From: Takakia lepidozioides
Lineage: Eukaryota; Streptophyta; Takakiopsida; Takakiales; Takakiaceae
Assembly: GCA_030704615.1 (NCBI GenBank)
Contig: CM060733.1
Span: 27,964,001 to 28,024,000, forward strand
Length of the DNA: 60,000 nucleotides
Reading direction: 5' to 3'
Below the pieces are notes generated by a model. The model was given only the letters and a program-made list of their open reading frames with translations. It made no database searches and was not told the DNA's origin. How positions within the stretch are numbered: position 1 is the stretch's first letter; each line of letters starts with the position of its first letter. The translations under genes and the position numbers were made by a program. Below, piece by piece: positions 12,712 to 24,020 of this stretch.

Positions 12712-13366
12712 TGTTGCAAATATCCACGACAAATCTAGATTGACGTACAGACTATATCTTGCACCCAACTACACACAGGCCGTCCCAGCAGAGAGTTCTA
12801 TTTCCCCACCATACTAACACTCCTTCATTGGTTCTGTCTCACAGTTGCTACACCTGCTGGAGAATAGAATAAACTACTTTCGCGTGGTGTTAGAACAGCG
12901 GCAACAAAAGCATACGCAGCGAGCAAGGAAACACGAGAAGCAGCAAGCAGAACACTGATAGAGAGACTGTGCCACCACGAATATATGTGAAGCTGACTTT
13001 CCCTGTGGTACCCATTTTCCCATTTTGCTGACGGCATGCGCAGGTGTGATATGACTTCCCACAGCGGCGACCCTTGGGTGTGGCGTCCATGGTTGTCTCT
13101 CTCACGAGTACAATATATGACGCCTCCCCAAGGAAGGCTAAATTATGGTGTCTCTTGACCCCCAAGGGCTATCTTCCAGGACGCCACAAGAGGCTCTGTC
13201 CTTGCTCTTTCCTTAAGTGAACTTGGGATTGTAGTTTTTATACTTTTTCCACAGCTTCATGAATCATGCAGAGTCGCCAGCGGCTTGCCCATTCCCCAAT
13301 ACTTACGTAAAGGATAACCTAGACATTTTCTGTTTTTTCAAGTCTTTTTATATTGCAAAATTCATT
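12712..13366. promoter_or_regulatory. OMT2 leader and promoter
   Basis: On the minus strand a TATA-like ACATATATTCG lies at about 12979-12989, some 270 bases before the OMT2 start. From about 12730 to 13030 the sequence is strongly conserved with the OMT3 upstream region (33080-33380), including 'CGCGTGGTGTTAGAACAGC' and 'AACACGAGAAGCAGCAAGCA'. Beyond 13050 the similarity stops. 13060-13366 holds nothing that I recognise. Confidence 0.6.
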
Positions 13367-14041
13367 CTATTTGCACTTGCGGCATTGATAGGAAGTTGAA
13401 ATATGATTGGACAGTTCGAAACATGCTGGAATCTGGGACCAAAATAATTTGTCGCTCCTCCTTATCTTCTCTTCAATAGCACGATCAAGTGACGAAATAT
13501 TTTCTTGCGATTGCCAAAAATCATCCTCAGAAAAATGAGATTGAACAAGAGACCTTACACAACCCCTATCAACAAGAGGAGAGTTTCTTGCAACCATTGG
13601 TCCTATCATTTCTTGGCAAACTCTAGTCCCAGAAGAACTCCCGACAACTATAATTGTGGACTCGGTTGTTGCAGAGGAAGTTTTAGCAATGACAAGAGCA
13701 GACTCGGCTACAGAAGAATTTTCGGGGAATAAATAAATATCAAGGTTTGATCTAGCACCAAGAGCATCATGAGAAAACACATCTAGTTCATTAGACACTA
13801 TATTTTGCAATGCTCGTTGAGTCACCTCATTATTTTGAGAGTTGTATCTCATGTAACCCTCCACAGAATTGTGACCGGTTAAATAGACTTTCCAGGTGTA
13901 TGAACGCCCGTTGCATTCAACCGAATAACTACAGTTACGCTTGTTCGAAAAGAACCCCTTGTTGCAGTTTGGTAGATTTTCCAGAAGTGTGGCCAACCAC
14001 TTCACCTTAGTCTTTAGTCCCACCCTAGACTTGCTGTACCG
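13367..14041 (-). CDS. Terminal exon of an unrecognised gene
   Basis: An open frame of about 224 residues runs from a splice acceptor (TTTTCAG ending at 14042) to a TAA at 13367. It starts RYSKSRVGLKTKVKWLATLL and ends with a small CxxC (CRKC). It is rich in Ser, Asn and Glu, has several Cys in the first third (NCNKGFFSNKRNC), and shows no domain that I know. Codon use and the clean acceptor argue for a real exon. It may belong with the exons at 14567-14811 and 14931-15089. I do not know its function. Confidence 0.45.
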   Translation of the reverse strand, partial: RYSKSRVGLKTKVKWLATLLENLPNCNKGFFSNKRNCSYSVECNGRSYTWKVYLTGHNSVEGYMRYNSQNNEVTQRALQNIVSNELDVFSHDALGARSNLDIYLFPENSSVAESALVIAKTSSATTESTIIVVGSSSGTRVCQEMIGPMVARNSPLVDRGCVRSLVQSHFSEDDFWQSQENISSLDRAIEEKIRRSDKLFWSQIPACFELSNHISTSYQCRKCK

Positions 14042-14566
14042 CTGAAAACAACACCATTGAATTATATTTCAATTTGCTACTGCAGTATAAGTGTCAATTC
14101 ATGCTATTTAGTACACACAATATCAACATTATTCTTTGATAATGAGCTAAACTCATTGTCAAGCTTATATAAATAGGCAGCCTCATTAAAAGTTGAAAGG
14201 AGAAAAATAAAATACAATATACCACGGCGGGATCTCTCAAGTTTCCATCAATATTAGCATGGAGGAATAGGGGTTAGGCTTCGATTCTATCGAGAGAGGT
14301 TGGTGATCAAACAATGTTCAGTGTCAACAACATCGATGATTGTTGAATAGATAGGTTTTCGTAAATGCTCAGGTTGGCAATGACCTAAGTCGATTTTGTG
14401 GTGAATCTTCGACTCTCTTTCATCAAACCTCATATACTTTCGACCATCTCGTGAGACATCGAAGGTGAAATCAGAATCATCTAGATGATATAATTCAACC
14501 TAAGCCCTCATCCCAAAGTTTCTGCAAGAGAAGCTAGATCATCTGACAACCTCTATCATTAGTCCT
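14042..14566. other. Spacer or intron in the unrecognised minus-strand gene
   Basis: AT-rich sequence without a coding signal, between two apparent exons of the same strand. It is compatible with an intron, but the upstream exon ends in a stop, so it may instead separate two genes. Confidence 0.3.
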
Positions 14567-15089
14567 CTAGGTTAGAGGAAGAGCAAGCAAAGCGCGCTCA
14601 GCATCTGCGGTCAATGCATTGGCTACGCGTCTCTTGCGGCCAATGCCAAGTCTGGAGGAACGAACGACTGCTGTTTTATAAGAGGTACACACATTCAAAA
14701 AACGTTTATCAAGAAGCATATTGAATTTTTCCACAGGATCACCAGTCTTTATCATGGCTATCTCGTCTAGTCTTTGGCATATACATCTTCCAATTACTCG
14801 TAGGAGGGCAACTAATATATGCACAAATAAATCAACTCAAGTATTAGAAGATTGCGATACAAAATGGATCACAAATGATAATGCAATAGAGAGTAAGATT
14901 GGAATAAAGAGTTTAATTTATGTTTCACCTGGGTATAAGGCGTTGTCATTCTTTTGTACTTGAAGGAAGAACTCGACCAAAGGGTCAATCAAACTCTTGA
15001 TATCAGTTTGATACAAATCACCAATCGAAAGTTGCGAAGATATATTTTTGAACTGTCTCCGAGCATAAAACAATTCGCAGCCCATTGAT
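14567..15089 (-). CDS. Two exons of an unrecognised gene, next to a retrotransposon
   Basis: An exon at about 15089-14931 reads from an AATAG acceptor into 'GCELFYARRQFKNISSQLS' and ends CCA-G/GTGAAA. It joins in phase to a second exon at 14811-14567 (acceptor TATTAG) that reads 'VALLRVIGRCICQRLDEIA' and ends in TAG. The joint restores a Val codon, good support for a true intron. The product looks helical and mixed in charge, with a basic patch RLGIGRKRRVANAL near the end. I recognise no family. Immediately upstream, at 15131, the target duplication of a Ty3 element begins, so the 5' part of this gene lies beyond the insertion. Confidence 0.45.
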
Positions 15090-15135
15090 CCATCTATTTT
15101 TAATTTATTTCACCTAATCCATTTCCTACGATAGC

Positions 15136-15742
15136 TGTCAAGGACGAGAACATGACAGAACACAAATAAGAGATCAGACTAGAGGTACAAGACTAGACAA
15201 GAAGTCAAGGTCGGCGTGGCCAAATGCATGGTAGGTGAACATGAATCAAGATGATCTTTATAACAATGGACAAGAGTATAAAATATTGGAATTCGACTCG
15301 GATACTGGAATGCTGGAAACTGGACTTGATACTGGAAGCTGGACTGGAGTACTGGACTTGGAACAAGAGTAGCTTGAACTTGTGTTGGCGAGACTGAAGA
15401 GTGTCCAGTCTCGCCTCCTATATATACTGGCTACTAAGAAGCTTCCCCAAGAAGCTTCCCCAAGAAGCTTCCCCTATGAAGGTTTATTGCTGGAGAAGTT
15501 TCTAAGATTAAACAAAGGTTACTTGATGGAGAAGCTTCCTTAAACAAAGGAGGTATCTTGATGGAGAAGTTTCTTCCAAAGGAAGCTTCCTGAGTAGTTT
15601 CCCAAGTTACTCTTGGTAATTTGGTAAACTCTCGGTAATTTGATAAGTAATGGTAAATCACGGTAAATCATGGTAATTTTCGGTAACATGGTAACTTCTG
15701 GTATTTACTCCAGGTAAGTTCCTCTGGGCTATGTCCGTGACA
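15136..15742 (-). repeat. 3' LTR of Ty3 element 1
   Basis: 607 bp, ends TGTCA...TGACA. In the element's orientation a TATATATA box lies at about 15419-15425. It contains an internal triplication of AAGCTTCCCC (15440-15475) and several GGTAA-type short repeats near its upstream end. Confidence 0.9.
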
Positions 15743-15797
15743 TCACCCCCTCCTCTAGCGCCGAGTTCATCGAGGAACGGTAAAATCTTGGACTTGT

Positions 15798-16199
15798 TTA
15801 GAGTTGGAGAAAATCCAAAATCCGACGAATGGTACTTGCCAAGTATTCGGCTCTTCGTTCTTGACTCAAATGATTTATAGGTCCATGTAACCATCGATAG
15901 TGTCCAACACCTTGAACTTGGGACCACGAAGTAATTTGAGCATTCTGATTTTCGAAGCTGCCTTCAAACATGATTTCGTTGCCCTCTAGGTCCGAAGCCT
16001 CAACCTCCAACAGAATTATCAGACTTTGAGTAGGCACCACTTGCCGTCGTACGGGGTCCAGACGAGGAAGTATGCGTCGCATTGGTGGCCCACCGTCTTG
16101 AGAGCGTCGGCGTGATGTTGAAGGTCGTGAGAGTCAAAACGGCTGATCTGGTAGTTGGGTAAGCGACAACTTCAATGTATCTGGTTCTTGTGACTCCAT
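15798..16199 (-). CDS. Accessory ORF of Ty3 element 1, after the chromodomain
   Basis: On the sense strand, between the end of pol (about 16346) and the purine tract, one frame runs from MESQEPDTLK (16199) to a stop at 15798. It is broken only by a single TGA at 16134. About 133 codons. The frame could also extend back to 16349. The product is mostly polar with an acidic stretch (LLEVEASDLEGNE) and no membrane segment, so it is not envelope-like. Chromoviruses usually have nothing here. I do not know its role, and it may be captured sequence. Confidence 0.35.
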
Positions 16200-16345
16200 G
16201 CTGCCAATACAAGATGCAAGAGTGCTGGAAGTGTAGCTATATATACTGATGTGTGGTGCTCCTCCCTCCTTAGCGTGTATCAGGTACATTGAATGTGGAG
16301 TCTTCTCCTTGAAGCTAGCTTGACTGACATCATCGTTGTGACGTC

Positions 16346-18840
16346 TCATTGACGTGTAGCTCGGGGCTTAGCTGGATATCGTTGATGAAACTTTTGGACT
16401 TTGTCAGAGGCATTGACGAGGTTGGATGAAGGTTCCCACGTTCGTTCGCTGATGTCATAGCCTTTCCAATGTACGAAATACTCAAGACGTTTATACTTGA
16501 TGCGAGAGTCTAGGACTTCGTCGACTTCATACTCAATTTCCTTATTGACTTCGAAGGTGGTACAGAAACTCTCATTGGAATATTCGATGGATGATACAAC
16601 TCCAATAGTGAAACATGAAAGACTGGATGGATGCGCATACTTCGTGGGAGTTCAAGCCGAAAACTGACCGGATTTATTTGTCGAATAATTTTGAATGGTC
16701 CCAGGTGTTGATAATCCAACTTCTTTGATGGTCGCGAGGTTTGTATGTCCCGTCGAAGAAGCCACACATGATCTCCGACCTTGAACTGAGGTTGGAGTTG
16801 GCGACGTTGATCTGTATACTCCTTGTATTATTTTTGAGCTTCTGCGAGGTGGGATGTAAGCTCCTTGTGAATCGTAGCAAGATGAGTAGCAAGGTTTCCT
16901 TGCAGCAGGGCTTCCAATAGTTTTCATGTGGAAAGGGTTTGCTCGAGGATAATGATCATAATTGGAGAAAAATGGAGTTTGCTTGGTTGAAGAATGTATA
17001 GTGTTGTTGTAAGCAAACTCAGCCAATGACAGAAGGTCCGTCCAATTATCTTGGTGATAATTTATCGTACAGCGAAGATACTGCTCCAAAATCTGGTTTA
17101 CACGTTCGATTTAACCATCAGTATGTGGATGATTAGCTGTAGAGAGGTTGATCTTAGTATCCAATATGTGAAATAATCCCCTCCAGAAATTTGATATGAA
17201 CTGTGGTCCTCGATCAGATACGATGTCCTTCGGGAGTCCATGAATGCGGTAGATATTATTGAGGAAGAATCTTGCAGTTTCCTCTTATTACATTGAATGA
17301 AATGTGTCATTTTCGTAAAATGTTTTACAATAACAAGGATTGAATCGGTGGTCTTGGAAATTGGAAGGTCCGTAATAAAGTCCATAGACACGGACGACCA
17401 TGGACCCTTGGGAATGGGTAATGGTTGAAGAAGGCCATATGGTCGATGTCGTGATCCCTTCGCTCTAGCACACGTGTCGCAAGATTTTATAAATTCTTTC
17501 ACGAGTTTCCACATCTGCGACCACCAATAGTCCCTGGCCCATCAACTCCAATGTTTTGTTGAAGCCGAAATGTCATGCAGCCGGAAGATCATGACATATT
17601 TGAAGAATTCGAAGTCGTATAGGTCCTGGAGGTACATAGAGAAGTCCCTTGAAGTAAAGTAAACCATCTTTGAATTCGAAGTCGTTTGTAACATGTGGGT
17701 TGTCTCGAGGTTGATTTAGTTGACTTCGTAGTGTCGTAGCAAAATGGTCGCTCTTCAATGCTTCTTGAATCTCCTTTATGATCTTTGCATCGTTATAGGT
17801 GGACATGGATAGCATATTCAATTAGAGATTTGCTGGTTTCAGGATGATGGATTTTTGTTGATCAAAAAGCTGCATCCCCTTTTTTTGGCGCAAGATACGA
17901 TCGTCGAGAAAGAGCATTTGGTTTTCCTTGAAGGTGTCCGAGACAGTAGGTAATAACAAAATCAAAACTTGCTAGTGACATACTCCATCTCGCTTGACGT
18001 CGATTCAAAACACGAGCACTCATAAAATATTCGAGGTTTTTGTGATCGGTATAGACAGTGACCTGATGTTTAGCTCCCTCCAATAGATGTCGCCACTCCT
18101 CAAAAACATCGATAATCGCTAGAAGTTCTTTGTCATGGATTTCATAATTGATCTCCGCAGCAGAAAATTTGCGAGAACGAAAACCAACAGGGTGGAGTCG
18201 GTCATCTGTACCGTATTGAGAGAGTACCGCGCCAAGTGCAAAGTCCGATGCATCTGTTTTTAAGAAGAATGGTTTAGATAGGTCTGCATGTACCAGTATG
18301 GGAGCCGTTGTAAATGTCTGCTTCAGCTTTTCAAATGCCTGGTCAGCCTTCTCGTCCCATACAAATTTGTCATTCCCTGTGAGTCGTGTCAATGGTGCAG
18401 CAATTTTGGAGTAGTCATTGATGAAGATTATATAAAATTTTGCAAAGCCCAGAAAACATTGTACATTCCGGACCGAAGTTGGTTTAATCCACTCGATGAT
18501 GGTATGTATTTTCTTCTGATCCATAAAGAAGCTTTTGTCGGAAATATTGTAGCCCAGAAATTCGACCTGAGATTGATGGAAAAGACATTTCTCCAACTTG
18601 GCATATAGTCTTTTTTCTCTTAATTTATCAAGGGCAAGACGTACATGGCGGCCATGTTCTTCTTCATTCTGTGAAAATATCAAAATGTCGTCCAAATAGA
18701 TGACTACAAAGTCATCTAAAAATTCTCAAAAGATGTCATTCATCATATGTTGGAAAATTGCTGGAGCATTTGTAAAATCGAAAGGCATAACACTGTATTC
18801 AAAATGTCCATACCTTGTTCGAAAAGTTGTTTTCTATTCG
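16346..18840 (-). pseudogene. pol remnant of Ty3 element 1: RT, RNase H, integrase, chromodomain
   Basis: RT resumes in mid-domain at about 18840 and reaches MDDILIF (18695). The RNase H part shows KTDASDFALGAV and YTDHKNLEYF. Integrase follows with the zinc-finger half (CDTCARAKG), the core start (SMDFITDLP) and the late region (LAEFAYNNTIHS). The C-terminal chromodomain lies at about 16556-16346 in a +1 frame (RLEYFVHWKGYD.SERTWEP). Frameshifts separate these blocks at about 17860, 17570, 17100 and 16560. The Asp of the integrase core falls in frame-damaged sequence. The enzyme cannot be made whole from this copy. Confidence 0.8.
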
Positions 18841-19672
18841 TCTCAATCTGCATATGATCACTACTGGATATCTGATGGATCGTTGTGTTTGGTGTCATAG
18901 TAGCAGTGGCATGATGCGTCGTAGACCATCCAGATCGCTTCTCTTGACGTCTTTCGAACAAACGATTATCGCATGCAATGACTTGGGTGACGAATTCACT
19001 CAGTGTGCTCATGTTTGATATTGTCAGCAACAAATCTTTTATATCATCTTTTAGCCCACATCGAAACTGACTAATGAGGCTCTTCTCATTCTAGTCGAGG
19101 TCGCACGCAAGTTGTCAAAATTTGGCAGCATAAACGGAAGCAGGACGTGCTCCTTGTCGAAGATTTCGCATCTTTGTTTCTGCAACTCTCTCTCTATCAT
19201 TTTCTCCAAACGTTGCAGTGAACTCGGACATAAATGCTTCAAAATTGTATAGTAAATGCGAATTTTTTTCTATTAGCGGTGCAAACCTAGATAGGGCAGT
19301 GTCTGACAGAAGGGTGCCCACGAATCCCACTTGAATACCTTCATCGGGATAGCGTTGTAGATGTAGTCGTAGGAACAATCGTACTTGTTGAACAAAACCG
19401 CAAAATCTTGATCTCGTCCCATCAAATTTCTCGGGCATGCTAATCTTTGGTTATCTCGTAATCTGTTGAAGATGAACCGTTGCAATAGGAGCTGTTGCAG
19501 TAGGGACTCGTATGGTTGAAGATCCATTGTTCGACTTCTTTAACTCTGAAATTTGTTGTTGCAAATTGTGGAGAGCGTTGCCAAGATCTTCAGACTGATC
19601 AGCTTGCAATTGGGCGGTAGATGTACGAAGTTCTTGCATCTGGAGCTGAGGACTCTGCAATGTGGTGACCAT
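18841..19672 (-). pseudogene. gag remnant of Ty3 element 1
   Basis: The frame starts near 19672 with a coiled-coil-like Gln/Leu segment, then the retrotransposon gag core (PEKFDGTRSRFCGFVQQVRL, 19438-19115) and a C-terminal piece (LSEFVTQVIACDNRLFE). Frameshifts occur near 19445 and 19100. At about 18840 gag sequence jumps directly into mid-RT. Compared with element 2 (43979-47525) the zinc knuckle, protease and first half of RT, about 1.2 kb, are missing. Confidence 0.75.
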
Positions 19673-19731
19673 TTCTGCAAATGTGCCTTCGATCTTAACT
19701 AACTAAAGAACAAACTTCAGTCTCGTCAAAC

Positions 19732-20068
19732 TGTAAAGGACGAGAACATGACAGAACACAAACAAGAAATCAGACTAGAGGTACAAGACTAGACAAGAAG
19801 TCAAGGTCGGCGTGGCTAAATGTATGGTAGGTGAACATGAATCAAGATGATCTTTATAACAATGGACAAGAGTACAAAATACTGGAACTCGACTCGGATA
19901 CTGGAATGCTAGAAACTGGACTGGAATACCAGATACTGGAAACTGGACTGGAGTACTGGACTTGGAACAAGAGTAGCTTGAACTTGTGTTGGCGAGACTG
20001 AAGAATGTCCAGTCTCGCCTCCTATATATACTGGCTACTAAGAAGCTTCCCCAAGAAGCTTCCCCTAT
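19732..20068 (-). repeat. 5' LTR of Ty3 element 1, right-interrupted part
   Basis: It matches the left LTR from its TG end to CCCCTAT, where the CACTA element enters. A TATATATA box lies at 20023-20030. The remainder of this LTR resumes at 25299 and ends at 25571. Confidence 0.9.
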
Positions 20069-20500
20069 CATTAGAAGAGAAACCGGCTTTTTCCACGGCT
20101 TTTTCCACACTTTTTGCTGTGGAATTAGCCGCAGTCCACACCTGCCGTGGGTGTAAGGAACGACTAATGCTTTCTGACATCCCGTGGACGGCCTGGCTCT
20201 CGGGTAGCCCTGTGGAAAAGTCCACGGGTGGCTTTTTCCACGGGAGGTTTTTTCCATGGATGGGGTTTTTTCACGGGGTGCATGGTGACATGGCCGCTGA
20301 CATGGCCGATGGCATAGCTGACATGGCAGAGTGTGAAAAAGGCCAGTGTGGCATGTTTCACGGCGGATTTCACACCTTGAACAAGCCACTATGCGACACG
20401 TGTCATATTTCACACCTTCGACAAGTCACTATGCAACACGTGTTCGTTCCTGTGTGGTGGTACACATTAATTAATTAATATTTGTTTTCCAATATTAAGT
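20069..20500. repeat. Left subterminal repeat region of the CACTA element
   Basis: Multiple short motifs in both orientations: CTTTTTCCACGG, GTGGAAAAGTCCACGG, TTTTTTCCATGG and ACATGGC repeats at 20285-20330, and two copies of TTTCACACCTT.GACAAG.CACTATGC.ACACGTG at 20368-20441. In CACTA elements such clusters bind the transposase. The matching right-hand cluster is weaker. Confidence 0.6.
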
Positions 20501-20699
20501 TTGAATATTAATGGATTTAATTTATTATTATTATTATTATAGGAAAAATGGACAGTGGCCTGGATGAGAACATTATTAAATAACAAAATATTGAAATTAT
20601 GTTTTTAGAAATTATATTTATTCGCTCAGATACCAAAACACACCCTTTGCAGGGAAGGAGAGTTTGTCTTAGTGTCTATGCTTAGTTGCGTCTCCTACT

Positions 20700-21290
20700 C
20701 TTTGTAATCTAATAGACATTCACCTTTTTCCCTCGGTTGTCCCACCTTGACTGCGATCAGAAAAGCATTCATTCCACAGCTTCTCCTCATCTCTGTTACA
20801 TGTTTCTGGATACTTTCCTATTGTCACTTTGGCAGTATTATGTCAAAATCACTCCAAACTATGTACCATCTACCCATGCAGGTTTCTTGTAGCTAACCCT
20901 CCACAGGGACTCATAAGTAATCTAGAGCTTGAAATCTGGCCCTCTTGGATGACACTCTATCCATGCTCCTTCAGCTATCCATGCCTCTGCACAGATCATG
21001 CATACATCCTTGCATTGTTGTTAGCAGCTGACAATGGCAGCCTAGATTTGTTCCAGCAAACACCCAACTCAACTTATCACACCAGTTCCTATTCTCAATT
21101 GCATCTACCACTCTGTAATCCAAAAGCATTTACCTTCCAAGACGGTTGTCCCAACATTGACTGGGGTCAGAAAAGTATTCATTCCACAGCTTCTCCTCTC
21201 TGTTACCTATTTCTGGATACTTTCCTATTGTCACTTTGGTAGTATCATGTCAAAGTCACTCCAAACTATCAAAGGTTCACTCAACCAGCT
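20700..21290. repeat. Direct duplication inside the CACTA element
   Basis: A segment of about 150 bases at about 20720-20870 recurs at about 21127-21275 (for example 'TTTCTGGATACTTTCCTATTGTCACTTTGG'), about 407 bases apart. Both lie beside a copy of 'ATCTACCCATGCAGGTTTCTTG' (near 20868 and 21434). No coding role is evident. Confidence 0.6.
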
Positions 21291-21813
21291 AACTTGCAGA
21301 ATTCTTAAAACATGAAAATTTAGGGCGATTCTGATAAGAGGGGAAAACAGAGTGAAATGGGTTGAAGAAGGTGCCTTGATTAGCATTGCCTGATTTTATC
21401 AATTGTGCCGCTGCTGCTGCGGCTTCCAGTTGACCATCTACCCATGCAGGTTTCTTGGAGCTATTTTTCCACGAGGAATCACCCATTCCCGCATCATTGC
21501 TCATAGGTCTCCAAAGCCTCCATCCGCGCCCTTGTTGTGCATATCCTGCAATCATCGCACTCCACGACACCACTTCTCGTTCAACCATACTGTCAAACAC
21601 TTCCTTTGCATCCTCGATGCACCCACATTTGGCATACATGCAGTCCACCAGGGCAGTGTTCAGAATGATATTGGGTACAATTCCAGATTTGACGATGTCA
21701 CCATGGACCTCTTTGCCCTTTTCCAAAGCTCCCAGGCTTGCACATGCATTACAAACAAATGTGATGTGGTTGGGCTTCACCCCTTCGCGCAGTAGTTGCT
21801 CATAGGTCTCCAA
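21289..21813 (-). pseudogene. PPR-gene fragment carried by the CACTA element
   Basis: The frame encodes PLS-type PPR motifs: 'YEQLLREGVKPNHITFVCNA', 'LEKGKEVHGDIVKSG', 'MYAKCGCIEDAKEVFDSMVE' and 'VVSWSAMIAGYAQQGRG'. After the last motif it shifts frame and runs into unrelated sequence. PPR proteins of this class edit or process organelle RNA. The piece lacks a targeting start, an E or DYW tail and a full set of repeats, so it is not a working gene. Confidence 0.75.
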
Positions 21814-22129
21814 AGCATTCCTACCACACCCATGTTAAATCCTGCCAACATTATATTCAACGTGATCAAAGTTCGTTGAGGCATTCCGTTGAACACTCGG
21901 TGTGCATTCATGATGCTCCTGCACTTAACATACATGTTCACAAGGGGGTTGAGGAGAAAAACACTTGGTGTGAATCCACTTTGGATAATGTGACTGAAAT
22001 GCTCCTTGGTTTAAAGGTTGTAGAGCCTCTTTCAGTCTGCCTGCCTCACAAAACATCTTCACATGCCCAGAAGAGCAAGAAGAGGCATTATGGACTCCCT
22101 CTCTTGATCCTCTTTTAGAAGCTGTGGTA

Positions 22130-24020
22130 TGGTTGAGGTGCCTGATTTAAATCAGGGCTGCCAGGCCTGCAATGCATACAAACATGATGTGGCCGGGCTG
22201 AACCCCTTCTCCCATCATTTGCTCATAGGTCTCCAAAGCCTCCATCCCACGTCCCTGCTGTGCATACCCTGCAAGCATCGCACTCCACGATACCACATCT
22301 CGTTCAGCCATAGTGTTGAACACTCCCTTTGCATCCCCGATGCACCCACATTTTGTCTACATATCCACTAGGGTATTGTTCAAAATGACATTTGGTACAA
22401 TTCCAGCTCTGAAGGTGTCACCATGGACCTCCTTCCCCTTTTCCAGAGCTGCTAGGGCAGTGTTTCGAATGACATTAGGTACAATTCCAGCTTTGATGAT
22501 ATCCCCATGCACCTCTTTGCCCTTCTCCAGGGCTGCCAGGCTTGCAATGCATACAAACATGATGTGGCCGGGCTGGACTCCTTCCCCCTTCAGTTGCTCA
22601 TAGGTCTCCAAAGCCTCCATCCCACGTCCCTGCTGTGCATACCCTGCAAGCATCGCACTCCACGACACCACATCTCGTTCAGCCATAGTGTTGAACACTC
22701 CCTTTGTATCCCCGATGCACCCACATTTTGCATATATGTCCACTAGGGTATTGTTCAGAATGACATTTGGTACAATTCCAGCTCTGAAGATGTCACCACG
22801 GACCTCCTTCCCCTTTTCCAGAGCTGCCAGGGCAGTGTATGGAATGACATTAGGTACAATTCTAGCTTTGATGATATCCCCATGCACCTCTTTACCCTTG
22901 TCCAGGGCTGCCAGGCCTACAATGCACACAAACATGATGTGGCTGGGCTGGACCCCTTCCCCCATCACTTGCTCATAGGTCTCCAAAGCCTCCATCCCAC
23001 GTCCCTATTGTGCATACCCTGCAAGCATCGCACTCCACGACACCACATCTCGTTCAGCCATAGTGTTGAACACTCCATTTGCATCCCCGATGCACCCTTA
23101 TTTTGCCTACACATCCACTAGGGTATTGTTCAAAATGACATTTGGTACAATTCCGGCTCTGAAGGTGTCACCATGGACCTCATTCCCTTTTTCCAGAGCT
23201 GCCAGGGCAGTACAATTCCAGCTTTGATGATATCCCTATGCACCTCTTTGCCCTTCTCCAGGGCTGCTAGGCCTGCAATGCATACAAACATGATGTGGTC
23301 GGGCTGGACCCCTTCCCCCTTCAGTTGCTCATAGGTTTCCAAAGCCTCCATTCCCTTCCCTGCTTTGCATACCGTGCAAGCATCGCACTCAACGACACCA
23401 CATCTCGTTCAACCATAGTGTTGAACACTCCCTTTGCATCCTCGATGCACCCACATTTTGCATACATGTCCACTAGGGTATTGTTCAAAATGACATTTGG
23501 TACAATTCCAGCTCTGAAGGTGTCACCATGGAACTGCCAGGGCAGTGTTTCAAATGACATTAGGTACAATTCCAGCTTTGATGATATTCCCATGCATCTC
23601 TTTGCCCTTCTCCAGGGCTGCCAGGCCTGCAATGTATACAAACATAATGTGGCCGGGCTGGACCCCTTCCCCCATCATTTGCTCATAGGTCTCCAAAGCC
23701 TCCATCCCACGTCCCTGCTGTGCATACCCTGCAAGCATCGCACTCCACGACACCACATCTCGTTCAGCCATAGTGTTGAACACTCCCTTTGCATCCCCGA
23801 TGCACCCACATTTTGCATACATGTCCACTAGGGTATTGTTCAGAATGACATTTGGTACAATTCCAGCTCTGAAGATGTCACCACGGACCTCCTTCCCCTT
23901 TTCCAGAGCTGCCAGGGCAGTGTTTAGAATGACATTAGGTACAATTCCAGCTTTGATGATATCCCCATGCACCTCTTTACCCTTCTCAAGGGTTGTCAGG
24001 CTTGCACAAGCATTGCAATG
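22130..24020 (-). repeat. Tandem array of about five 375-bp PPR-derived units
   Basis: The landmark GCTCATAGGT occurs at 22221, 22596, 22971, 23327 and 23681, giving spacings of 375, 375, 356 and 354. 375 is a multiple of three, so long frames persist (212 codons at 22357-22995, 157 codons at 23550-24023). Each unit reads, on the minus strand, a YAKCG...VVSWSAMLAGYAQQGRG motif, an ALETYEQ..GEGVQP motif, then two successive copies of AALEKGKEVHGD...AGIVPNVI. The units differ by a few percent. Two units have lost about 20 bases, and frame breaks occur. Outlying fragments lie near 21500 and 24244-24429. Confidence 0.85.

Noticed and set aside
15798-16199. Envelope gene for the Ty3 element
   Set aside because: No signal peptide, membrane segment or Cys pattern, so I call it only an accessory ORF.
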